6,565 bases of DNA from DASVDK01 sp036562265 [NCBI: Thermodesulfobacteriota bacterium] (GTDB taxonomy: Bacteria > DASVDK01), in the NCBI GenBank assembly GCA_036562265.1, contig DATCKS010000245.1, forward strand, positions 1-6,565. Direction: 5' to 3'. A program made the translations under genes and the position numbers. Positions 1-6,565 of this stretch are shown in pieces (position 1 is the stretch's first letter; every line of letters starts with the position of its first letter). Under the pieces are notes generated by a model that was not told the DNA's origin, did no database searches, and was given only the letters and a program-made list of their open reading frames with translations.

Positions 1-1
1 C

Positions 2-2170
2 TTCGACGTGCTGCGGCCGCAGGACCGGGTTGCCGTGAAGCCGCACGCAAGCCCCGTCCTGCACGCCATCCTCTACCTGCTCGGCCGGCAGCGTCGCGAG
101 AAGCTCGAACGGTTCCGGGCGCTCGGCGGGGCGCAGTCGTACCCCTCGCGCACGAAGGACACCGAGGACGTCGACTTCTCCACGGGGTCGGTGGGGCTCG
201 GCGTGGCGGCGACCCTCTTCGCGTCGCTCGTCCAGGACTACGTCCGCGAGCACGGCTTCGTCGAGGCGGACGAGCCGCCGGGACGCATGGTGGCGCTCCT
301 CGGCGACGCGGAACTCGACGAGGGCAACGTCTTCGAGGCGATGCTCGAGGGCTGGAAGCACGGTGTCCGCAACCTCTGGTGGATCATCGACTACAACCGC
401 CAGAGCCTCGACGCGGTCGTCACCGACCGCCTCTTCGGCCGGTTCGACGACATCTTCCGGACGACCGGCTTCGAGGTGGTGACGCTCAAGTACGGCAAGC
501 GGCTCCTCGAGGCCTTCGCGCGGCCGGGCGGCGACGCGCTCAGGCGCTGGATCGACGACTGCCCGAACTCCCTCTACTCGGCGCTGACCTACAAGGGGGG
601 CGCCGCCTGGCGCGAGCGGCTCGCGCGGGACATCGGCGACGTCCGGGGCGTTCGCGCCATCCTCGACGACCACGACGACGCGAGCCTCCACGCCCTCATG
701 ACGAACCTCGCGGGCCACGACATGGAGTCGGTCCTCGAGGCCTTCCGCGCGGCCGAGTCCGACGACCGGCCGCGCTGCTTCATCGCCTACACGATCAAGG
801 GCTTCGGACTCCCCTTCGCGGGCCACAAGGACAACCACGCCGGGCTCATGAACGACGAGCAGATGGCCGCCTTCCGCCGCGCCATGGGGGTGCCCGAGGG
901 GGAGGAGTGGGATCCCTTCGCGGGGCTCGCGCTGCCGCGAGCGCGCATCGAGGCCTTCCTGTCGCGCGTGCCGTTCCGGGGGCGCGAGCGCCGCGTCCAC
1001 GTCGCGCCGCCCGTCCCGGTGCCGGCGCGTCTCGGCCTCGCGGCGGCGGTCGAGATGTCGACCCAGGAGGGGTTCGGCCGGCTCCTCTACACGCTCGGGC
1101 GCGAGGGCGGCCCGCTCGCCGATCGCGTCGTCACCGTCTCACCCGACGTGACCGCCTCGACGAACCTCGGCGGCTGGGTGAACCAGCGGGGGATCTTCGA
1201 CCGGCAGGAGCGCCGCGACGTCTTCCGCGACCTCCAGCTCCCCTCTCCGCTGCGCTGGGAGGCCTCGCGGCAAGGTCAGCACTTCGAGCTCGGCATCGCC
1301 GAGCACAACCTCTTCCTCATGCTCGCGGCCCTCGGGCTCTCGGCCCCGCTCTTCGGCGTGCGGCTCCTGCCGGTGGGTACGCTCTACGACCCCTTCATCA
1401 TGCGCGGCCTCGACGCGCTCAACTACGCCTGCTACCAGGACGCCCGCTTCATGCTGGTCGCCACGCCGTCGGGGGTCACGCTCGCGCCGGAGGGTGGCGC
1501 CCACCAGTCCATCGGGACGCCGCTCATCGGGATGGCGATCGACCACCTCGCCTACTTCGAGCCGGCCTACGTGGACGAACTCGCGGCCATCATGCGGTGG
1601 GGCTTCGAGTACATGCAGCGGGAGGACGGCGGGTCGGTGTACCTGCGGCTCTCGACGCGCGCCATCCCCCAGCCGGCGCGAACGCTCGACGAGGCGCAGG
1701 TGGCCGACATCCTCGCCGGCGGCTACTGGCGGCGGCCGCCCGGTCCCGGCGCCGAGATCGCCGTCGTCTACGCCGGAGCCGTGGCGCCCGAGGCCGAGGC
1801 GGCGCTCGACGCGCTGCTCGAGGACCTGCCCGGCGCCGGCCTCCTCGCGGTCACCTCGCCCGACCGGCTGCACGCCGGCTGGATCGCGGCCTGTGCCGAT
1901 CGGGCCTCGGGGCGGCAAGGATCGCCGTCGCACGTCGAGCGGCTCCTCGCGGCCCTGCCGGCCGACGCCGCGCTCGTCACCGTGCTCGACGGCCACCCCG
2001 CCACCCTCTCGTGGCTCGGCGCCGTGGCCGGCCACCCCATCGTCCCGCTCGGCGTGTCGCGCTTCGGCCAGTCGGGCGACATCCCCGACCTCTACCGCCT
2101 GAACCGGATCGACACCGACGCGATCCTCGACGCCGCCGCGGCGGCCCTGCTCGCGCGCGAGCGGCGCTGA
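2..2170 (+). CDS. Pyruvate dehydrogenase E1-like, ThDP-dependent transketolase-family protein (5' partial)
   Basis: Single-chain, thiamine-diphosphate-dependent 2-oxo acid dehydrogenase E1 of the AceE/transketolase type. Family members decarboxylate pyruvate and pass the acetyl group to an E2 lipoyl domain in the cytoplasm. The frame is open to the left edge, so the N-terminus is missing; the GTG at position 8 is probably an internal Val. Residues below are counted from that codon. KPHASPVLHA (11-20) is a conserved N-terminal ThDP-site segment. GDAELDEGN (99-107) running to IIDYN (126-130) is the Mg-ThDP motif. GHKDNHAGLM (272-281) carries a His (H277) that I align with AceE's catalytic-loop histidine. 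GIAEHN holds E432, the expected ThDP-activating Glu. EGGAHQS (495-501) is a second His-containing active-site loop. The pyrimidine-binding domain covers about 350-550 and the C-terminal transketolase domain about 570-720. The visible part is shorter than E. coli AceE (887 aa) and fits a shorter AceE-like family; I infer that about 60-80 residues are missing. No E2 or E3 gene is in view, so pyruvate specificity is inferred, and a transketolase-like role is the alternative. Confidence 0.85.
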   Translation, partial: FDVLRPQDRVAVKPHASPVLHAILYLLGRQRREKLERFRALGGAQSYPSRTKDTEDVDFSTGSVGLGVAATLFASLVQDYVREHGFVEADEPPGRMVALLGDAELDEGNVFEAMLEGWKHGVRNLWWIIDYNRQSLDAVVTDRLFGRFDDIFRTTGFEVVTLKYGKRLLEAFARPGGDALRRWIDDCPNSLYSALTYKGGAAWRERLARDIGDVRGVRAILDDHDDASLHALMTNLAGHDMESVLEAFRAAESDDRPRCFIAYTIKGFGLPFAGHKDNHAGLMNDEQMAAFRRAMGVPEGEEWDPFAGLALPRARIEAFLSRVPFRGRERRVHVAPPVPVPARLGLAAAVEMSTQEGFGRLLYTLGREGGPLADRVVTVSPDVTASTNLGGWVNQRGIFDRQERRDVFRDLQLPSPLRWEASRQGQHFELGIAEHNLFLMLAALGLSAPLFGVRLLPVGTLYDPFIMRGLDALNYACYQDARFMLVATPSGVTLAPEGGAHQSIGTPLIGMAIDHLAYFEPAYVDELAAIMRWGFEYMQREDGGSVYLRLSTRAIPQPARTLDEAQVADILAGGYWRRPPGPGAEIAVVYAGAVAPEAEAALDALLEDLPGAGLLAVTSPDRLHAGWIAACADRASGRQGSPSHVERLLAALPADAALVTVLDGHPATLSWLGAVAGHPIVPLGVSRFGQSGDIPDLYRLNRIDTDAILDAAAAALLARERR

Positions 2171-2174
2171 CCCG

Positions 2175-2216
2175 CGCGGGGATCGGCGTGCCACTGCGGC
2201 GCGATCCGCTCCCGCG
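2175..2216. terminator. GC-rich hairpin between convergent genes, possible bidirectional terminator
   Basis: The 49-bp gap between the two converging stop codons holds an inverted repeat. The left arm CGCGGG+GATCG (2175-2185) pairs with the right arm CGATC (2202-2206) and CCCGCG (2211-2216), leaving a 4-nt bulge (2207-2210). The loop can form a further short GCC/GGC pairing (2190-2192 with 2198-2200). No T-tract follows on either strand, so this is not a canonical intrinsic terminator. It may act through the stem alone or with Rho. Chance pairing is easy at this GC content. Confidence 0.35.
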
Positions 2217-2219
2217 AGG

Positions 2220-3358
2220 TCAGGCGCCGGCCCCGAGGAACACGGCCCCGGCCTCGACGAGCGCCTCGACCTCGGCCTCGCCGTAGCCGCACTCGGCGAG
2301 GAGTTCGCGCCCGTCCTCCCCGAGCGCCGGCGCCGGCCCGCCCGGCCGCACGTCGGCCGCGGAGAAGCGCATCGGCATCGCGACCGCCGGGCCGGCGAAG
2401 AGCCCCCGGTGGATAAACTGGGGCCAGCGGCGGGCCTCCTCGAGATCGAGCACCGGCGCGAAGGGCACGTTGGTCCCCTCGAAGCGCCTCGTCCAGCCGT
2501 CGCGCGTGTCGCTCGCGAAGAGGGAGGCGAGCCGCTCGCGCACCTCGTCGAAGCGCGCGACCCGTTCCGCGTGGACCAGCTCGCGCAGGTCGGCGAGACC
2601 GGCCACGTCGCAGAACGCCCGCCAGAAGTCGTCCTCGTAGACGATGCCGAGCGTGACGAAGCGGTCGTCGGCGGTCCGAAAGACGCCGTAGCAGGGGGCG
2701 ACCGTCACGTTCGGCCTCTCGGCCGGCCGCCCCTCGGCGGCGAGTCGGGCGTGCTCGATGGCCGTCCAGGCCGCCACCCCATCGGTCATGGAGAGGTCGA
2801 TGTACTGCCCCGGTCCGCCGGCCCGGCGGCCGACGAGGGCCGCGAGACAGGCCACCGCGGCGTACTGGCCCGCGGCGAGGTCCGAGACCAGGACGCCTGG
2901 CGGGTGCGGCGCGCCGCAGATGCGCGCGTCGAGGCCGAGGACGCCGCCGAGCGCCAGGTAGTTCACGTCGTGGGCCGGACGGTCGCGCTCGGGTCCGTCC
3001 TGGCCGAAGCCCGAGATCGAGCAGTAGACGAGGCCAGGGTTCAGCGCGGCGAGCGTCTCGTAGTCGGCCCCGAGCCGCGCGGCGACGCCCGGCCTGAAGC
3101 CCTCGAGGAAGAGATCGGCGCGGCGGACGAGCCGGTGGAGCACCTCCCGCGCCTCCTCGCGCTTGAGGTCGAGCGCGAGGCTCCGCTTCCCCCGGTTCAC
3201 CTCGTCGAACATCGGCGCGTAGGCGCGAAGCGGGTCGCCCCGCGGCGCCTCCACCTTGACCACGTCGGCGCCGAGGTCGGCGAGCATCCGCGTGCAGTAG
3301 GGCCCCGGCATCTGGGTGGTGAGGTCGACCACCCGTATCCCGTCGAGCGGGCGGCGTC

Positions 3359-3362
<4 letters not shown>
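2220..3362 (-). CDS. CaiB/BaiF family III CoA-transferase superfamily protein, probably alpha-methylacyl-CoA racemase type
   Basis: A 380-aa family III acyl-CoA protein. The superfamily includes CoA transferases (formyl-CoA, carnitine, benzylsuccinate) and alpha-methylacyl-CoA racemases (AMACR/MCR). The N-terminus ([19 protein letters not shown], then [14 protein letters not shown] at 28-40) is the family's CoA-binding Rossmann-like signature. [12 protein letters not shown] (56-67) and [13 protein letters not shown] (89-101) are typical. [14 protein letters not shown] (130-143) closely resembles the AMACR segment around its catalytic His. H131 and D161 lie 30 residues apart, exactly as H126 and D156 do in the mycobacterial racemase MCR, and E243 is a candidate for MCR E241. 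I therefore favour racemase over transferase, but the substrate is unknown. The ATG overlaps the purE stop by 4 bp (3359-3362), which implies translational coupling as the last gene of a three-gene operon. The length is normal for the family. Confidence 0.85.
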
Positions 3363-3835
<473 letters not shown>

Positions 3836-3854
3836 GCTTCCTCCTGTGAGACGG

Positions 3855-4481
3855 TCAGAAGACGCGAAGGGCGTCGACGCTGTCGCGCTCGCGGCGGGTG
3901 AAGGCGCGGATGACGGCGAGGTCGCCGTGCTTCCGGCGAGCGGCGGCGAGCAGGTGGCCGACGACGGCGTCGCTCACCGCGGCCGGCCAGTCGGGCGTCG
4001 CAAGGCCGAGGCTCACCGCGAGGTCGTCGGTGTGGACGGTGATCTCCACCATGCGGGTGACCAGGTAGTCGTCGAGCCGCATGACGTGGCCGCCGGTGAC
4101 GGCGACGAGCCGGTCCCGCGGCTCGGCCGGCAGCCGCGTCCGGAGCCGGGCGAGCACGGCGTCGACCGCCGCCACGAGCGCCGCGGGGCCGTCGGCGGCC
4201 AGCGCCTCCCCGCGCGCCCGGATCCCGACGTGCAGCGGGTCGGACAGGTCGCGCGTGGTCAGGACGGCCGGAAAGTAGGCGGCGGCCGGGATCGGCGGTC
4301 CCGACGGCGGCGGCGCGTCGAGGTACGACTCGACCACGAGGATCGCCCGCGCCAGGTGCCCGGCGAGTCCCCGCACGCTGAACTCCGCGAGCGCGCTCGG
4401 CGCGTCCCACCGCGCCGCCGTCTCGGGCGAGGCCAGGAGCCCTCGCGCGACGGCCGCCGCCTCGAACCAGGTCTCTCGCAT
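3855..4481 (-). CDS. DinB / maleylpyruvate isomerase N-terminal domain family protein
   Basis: A 208-aa four-helix-bundle protein of the DinB/MDMPI superfamily, whose characterised members are metal-dependent, thiol-cofactor-using enzymes such as mycothiol-dependent maleylpyruvate isomerase. The sequence keeps a metal triad: H42 in LAGHLARA, then E146 and H150 in [13 protein letters not shown]. The E-x3-H spacing and overall placement match His52, Glu144 and His148 of the corynebacterial isomerase. The C-terminal stretch AFTRRERD is also common in the family. No signal peptide or membrane segment is evident, so it should be cytoplasmic. The ATG is preceded by GGGAGGGGG (4494-4486 on the minus strand), a good ribosome site. 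It is the first gene of the operon with purE and the racemase-like gene. The real substrate is unknown; no aromatic-degradation or mycothiol-synthesis gene is in view, so naming it maleylpyruvate isomerase would be overreach. Confidence 0.8.
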   Translation of the reverse strand: MRETWFEAAAVARGLLASPETAARWDAPSALAEFSVRGLAGHLARAILVVESYLDAPPPSGPPIPAAAYFPAVLTTRDLSDPLHVGIRARGEALAADGPAALVAAVDAVLARLRTRLPAEPRDRLVAVTGGHVMRLDDYLVTRMVEITVHTDDLAVSLGLATPDWPAAVSDAVVGHLLAAARRKHGDLAVIRAFTRRERDSVDALRVF

Positions 4482-4502
4482 GTCGCCCCCTCCCGAGCCG
4501 AG

Positions 4503-4531
4503 AGTCTAGCCGACGCGCCTTGACAGGGGAA
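4503..4531 (-). promoter_or_regulatory. Candidate promoter for the DinB-purE-racemase operon
   Basis: On the minus strand TAGACT (4508-4503) matches four of six bases of a sigma-70 -10 box. It sits so that transcription would start near 4496, just ahead of the ribosome site at 4494-4486. A -35 box 17 bp upstream would be TTCCCC (4531-4526), which is weak. The placement is sensible, but the sequence support is thin. Confidence 0.25.
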
Positions 4532-4549
4532 CCGCCGCCCCGCTACGCT
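4520..4549 (+). promoter_or_regulatory. Sigma-70-type promoter of the zinc-uptake operon
   Basis: A perfect -35 consensus TTGACA (4520-4525) is followed after 18 bp by TACGCT (4544-4549), a GC-adapted -10 that keeps the key T, A and final T. The predicted start is near 4556, 35 bp before the znuA-like ATG. It stands out in such a GC-rich context. Its -35 box directly abuts the weak -35 proposed for the divergent operon. Confidence 0.55.
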
Positions 4550-4555
4550 TGCTCC

Positions 4556-4570
4556 TGCAATTCAGTTGCA
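4556..4570. promoter_or_regulatory. Candidate Zur (Fur-family) operator
   Basis: TGCAATTCAGTTGCA is a 15-bp inverted repeat of 7-1-7 form, TGCAATT-C-AGTTGCA, with six of seven positions complementary between the arms. That geometry is typical of Fur-family operators. It covers the predicted transcription start of the zinc operon, where a bound repressor would block initiation. A further TGCAATT at 4567-4573 repeats the left arm 11 bp downstream, about one helical turn, and may be an extra half-site. The short AT-rich patch contrasts with the GC-rich surroundings. Assignment to Zur rests on the downstream zinc transporter genes, not on a known motif for this lineage. Confidence 0.5.
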
Positions 4571-4590
4571 ATTGAGCCCGGAGGGTCCCG

Positions 4591-5535
4591 ATGGCTCGTC
4601 ATCCTCTCACCGCTTTCGCGGCCGCGGCGGTCCTGGCCGTCGCCGCGGGCGGGGCCGTCGCCGCCGACCCCGGCCGGGTCGACGTCGTCGCCACCGTCTA
4701 CCCGCTCGCCGAGTGGGCCCAGCGGGTCGGCGGCGACGCGGTCGCCGTCACCAACCTGATCCCGGCGGGGAGCGACCCCCACGACTTCGAGCCGACACCC
4801 GCCGACCTGCGCCGCCTGCGCGAGGCCGACGTGGTGCTGACGCTCGGCCTCGGCTTCCAGCCGGCGATCGACCGGGCGCTGCGGACGGCGCCGCCTGGAC
4901 AGGTCCGCCTGGTCGCGACCGAGGGGCTCCCGCTCCCTGGCGCCGCGGAGGGGGACGACGACCATGCGTCCGGCGGCCGGCACGACCACGGGGACGATCT
5001 CCCGGGTGACCCGCACGTCTGGCTCGACCCGGTCCTGGCGAAGTCGATCGTCGGCCGCATCGCCGACGCCCTCGGCGCCGCCGATCCAACCGGGGCGGCC
5101 GCCTACGCGGCCAACGCCCGCGCCTACCAGGAAAAGCTCGACGACCTCCATGCGCGCTACGCCCGGACGCTCGCGTCGTGCGCGCACCGGGACCTCGTGA
5201 CCTCGCACGCCGCCTTCGGGTACCTCGCGGCGCGTTACGGCCTCCACCAGATGCCGATCCAGGGCCTCTCGCCCGAGGCCGAGCCGACGCCGCGCCGACT
5301 CGCCGAGCTGGCGGCGTTCGTCAGGCGCCGCGGCATCCGGTACGTCTTCACGGAGACCGTCGTCGACCCCAGGGTGGCCGAGACGCTCGCACGCGAGAGC
5401 GGCGCCGACACCCTCGTGCTGCACACGATCGAGACGCTGTCGCAGGCCGAGATCGCACGGGGCAAGACCTACCTCGGCGTCATGGAGGAGAACCTCCGCG
5501 CCCTGGCGACCGGCCTGGGGTGCCGGACGCCGTGA
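4591..5535 (+). CDS. znuA: Zinc ABC transporter substrate-binding protein, ZnuA-like
   Basis: Cluster A-I metal-binding protein (SBP_bac_9 family, 314 aa) that captures Zn(II) outside the cytoplasmic membrane and delivers it to the ZnuB permease. Residues about 1-25 form a Sec signal peptide (Ala/Val-rich core, probable cleavage after AVA at 22-24). Ligand candidates are H64 in SDPHDFEPT, H142 in GDPHVWLDP, H206 in VTSHAAFGYLA, and D273 in GADTLVL. The third His favours zinc, since Mn-type homologues such as PsaA use Glu there. Between the first two ligands lies an acidic, His-containing loop (about 120-142: DDDHASGGRHDHGDD), typical of ZnuA proteins and thought to help collect zinc. SPEAEPT (227-233) is a conserved family segment. 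The ATG has GGAGGG (4580-4585) 5 nt upstream. The stop overlaps the ATPase start. A Mn or mixed-metal role is possible but less likely. Confidence 0.93.
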   Translation: MARHPLTAFAAAAVLAVAAGGAVAADPGRVDVVATVYPLAEWAQRVGGDAVAVTNLIPAGSDPHDFEPTPADLRRLREADVVLTLGLGFQPAIDRALRTAPPGQVRLVATEGLPLPGAAEGDDDHASGGRHDHGDDLPGDPHVWLDPVLAKSIVGRIADALGAADPTGAAAYAANARAYQEKLDDLHARYARTLASCAHRDLVTSHAAFGYLAARYGLHQMPIQGLSPEAEPTPRRLAELAAFVRRRGIRYVFTETVVDPRVAETLARESGADTLVLHTIETLSQAEIARGKTYLGVMEENLRALATGLGCRTP

Positions 5536-6350
5536 GCGTGACCGTGCCGGCGGCGCCGACCGATCGGGCCGCCCCCCTCGCCCGCCTGCGTGGGGTGTCG
5601 TTCGCCTACGGCGCGACCCCGGTGCTCGAGGACGTCTCGCTCGACATCGAGCCGAGGACGCTCGTCGGCGTGATCGGCCCCAACGGCTCGGGCAAGAGCA
5701 CGCTCCTCAAGGTGATCGCCGGGCTCCTCGAGCCTTCGAGCGGCACGATCGAGCTGTTCGGGACGCCGATCGCCCGCTTCCGCGAGTGGTGGCGGGTCGG
5801 CTACGTGCCGCAGCGCCCTCGCCTGCTCGGCGTGACCGTGCCGGCCTCGGTGGAGGAGGTGGTTTCGGCCGGTCGCCTGGCCAGGCTCGGCCCGGTGCGC
5901 CGGCCGCGCGCGGCCGACCGGGCGGCCGTGCTCGACGCCATCGAGACGGTGGGGCTCTCGGATCGGCGCCGGCGTCCCATCGCCGAGCTGTCGGGCGGCC
6001 AGCAGCAGCGGGTCCTCATCGCGCGGGCGCTCGCGAGCGAGCCGCAGCTCCTGCTTCTCGACGAGGCGCTGGCCGGCGTCGACCTCGACACGCAGGAGGA
6101 CCTCTACGCCCTCTTCCACCGCCTGACGCGCGAGCGCGACCTCGCAGTCGTCTTCGTCTCGCACGACGTCGGCGTGCTCGCCACGCAGGTCACCACCATG
6201 GCGTGCCTCAACCGCCGGCTCCTCTACTGGGGCTCGCCCGAGGCGCTGCGCGAGGGCGACCTCTTCGAGCAGCTCTACGGCGGCGCGAGCCTCTTCGCCC
6301 ACACGCACCTGCACGCGCACGGGGACCCCGGTCCCCGGCCGAGGGCGTAA
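5532..6350 (+). CDS. znuC: Zinc ABC transporter ATP-binding protein, ZnuC-like
   Basis: ATPase subunit (272 aa) that powers metal uptake from the inner face of the membrane. It has the full nucleotide-binding set: Walker A GPNGSGKST (49-57), Q-loop VPQR (Q94), signature LSGGQQQR (153-160), Walker B LLLLDE (173-178, catalytic E178) and H-loop VSHD (H211). The D-loop region reads DEALAGVD where most relatives have DEPxxGVD; the Pro change is not at a catalytic position. The C-terminus is His-rich (FAHTHLHAHG, 255-264). I chose the GTG at 5532 because GTGA overlaps the znuA TGA by 4 bp, and the homologous domain starts soon after (LRGVSFAYG, 19-27). Other in-frame GTGs at 5538 and 5544 cannot be excluded. 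The frame stays open upstream inside znuA, but that part is not family sequence. Zinc specificity is inferred from its neighbours. Confidence 0.93.
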   Translation: MSVTVPAAPTDRAAPLARLRGVSFAYGATPVLEDVSLDIEPRTLVGVIGPNGSGKSTLLKVIAGLLEPSSGTIELFGTPIARFREWWRVGYVPQRPRLLGVTVPASVEEVVSAGRLARLGPVRRPRAADRAAVLDAIETVGLSDRRRRPIAELSGGQQQRVLIARALASEPQLLLLDEALAGVDLDTQEDLYALFHRLTRERDLAVVFVSHDVGVLATQVTTMACLNRRLLYWGSPEALREGDLFEQLYGGASLFAHTHLHAHGDPGPRPRA

Positions 6351-6356
6351 GGCGCC

Positions 6357-6565
6357 ATGCCCGAGATCCTGCAGTACGACTTCATGCAGCGGGCGCTCGT
6401 CGGCGGAACGCTGATCGGGCTCCTCTGCCCCCTCATCGGGACGTTCCTCGTCCTGCGCGGCTACGCGCTGATCGGCGACGGCCTCGGTCACGTGGCCTTC
6501 GCCGGCGTCGGCACCGCCATGCTCGTCGGTCTCTACCCGCCGCTCCTGGCCGGCCTCTTCGCCGT
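6357..6565 (+). CDS. znuB: Zinc ABC transporter permease, ZnuB-like (3' partial)
   Basis: The first 69 codons of an ABC-3 family integral membrane permease, which would form the zinc channel with ZnuA and ZnuC; the rest lies beyond the right edge. LQYDFMQRALVGG (5-17) is a typical ABC-3 N-terminus. The first membrane segment spans about 13-35 (ALVGGTLIGLLCPLIGTFLV region). It is followed by the family's conserved short loop, here RGYALIGDGLGHVAFAGVG (35-53), and a second hydrophobic segment begins near 47. The ATG lies 6 bp after the znuC stop. AAGG (6349-6352), overlapping that stop, is a weak ribosome site, so coupling with znuC translation is likely. Confidence 0.9.
   Translation, partial: MPEILQYDFMQRALVGGTLIGLLCPLIGTFLVLRGYALIGDGLGHVAFAGVGTAMLVGLYPPLLAGLFA

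Noticed and set aside
1139-2194. A 351-codon minus-strand open frame across the E1 gene.
   Set aside because: It lies antisense to a gene with clear ThDP motifs; its product is low-complexity Arg/Gly/Glu/Val-rich with no family signature, as expected from GC-rich third positions.
2171-2219. A canonical intrinsic terminator between the convergent genes.
   Set aside because: The hairpin is present, but there is no T-tract on either side, so only a low-confidence terminator-like structure is reported.
379-2286. A 635-codon plus-strand open frame in another reading frame of the E1 gene.
   Set aside because: Its product is almost wholly Arg/Pro/Ala/Gly with no motif, whereas the overlapping frame encodes a complete E1 active site.
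5178-5531. The in-frame N-terminal extension of the ATPase open frame, giving 390 aa.
   Set aside because: It overlaps conserved znuA sequence and encodes Arg/Pro-rich noise; the GTG at 5532 gives the usual ATPase length and a 4-bp stop/start overlap.
5469-6491. A 340-codon minus-strand open frame across znuC and the start of znuB.
   Set aside because: It spans two genes with unmistakable motifs on the other strand and is compositionally biased; an artefact of high GC.

Overview
The window is a strongly GC-rich, tightly packed bacterial stretch with seven protein-coding genes, two of them cut by the window edges. I see no RNA gene, mobile element, CRISPR array or long non-coding region. G or C fills almost every third codon position, which produces long meaningless antisense ORFs. 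The mix of a homodimeric-type (AceE-like) E1, a family III CoA-transferase/racemase, a mycothiol-isomerase-like DinB protein and a Znu system would fit a soil or subsurface lineage such as Methylomirabilota/Rokubacteria, Binatia-like groups or an actinobacterium. I cannot fix the taxon from the sequence.

Layout: (1) 2-2170, plus strand, is the 3' part of a thiamine-diphosphate-dependent pyruvate dehydrogenase E1-like gene. (2) It converges, across 49 bp holding a GC-rich hairpin, on a three-gene minus-strand operon read from 4481 to 2220. That operon encodes a DinB/maleylpyruvate-isomerase-like protein, PurE (19 bp further on) and a CaiB/BaiF family III protein that looks like an alpha-methylacyl-CoA racemase (4-bp overlap with purE). 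(3) A 109-bp divergent promoter region, 4482-4590, separates this operon from (4) a plus-strand zinc-uptake operon: znuA-like binding protein, znuC-like ATPase (4-bp overlap) and znuB-like permease (6-bp gap), the last cut by the right edge.

The zinc operon is the clearest functional unit. ZnuA would capture Zn(II) outside the membrane, ZnuB would carry it across and ZnuC would supply ATP hydrolysis. A consensus-like promoter is followed at the expected transcription start by a 15-bp inverted repeat of 7-1-7 form, the shape expected of a Fur-family (Zur) operator. This suggests classical zinc repression and is the most testable regulatory observation here.

The minus-strand operon mixes purine synthesis with two metabolic enzymes and has no obvious shared pathway. 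PurE has no PurK beside it. Overall the content is ordinary housekeeping and transport. I found no convincing undescribed system; the findings are modest points about regulation, assignment and context.
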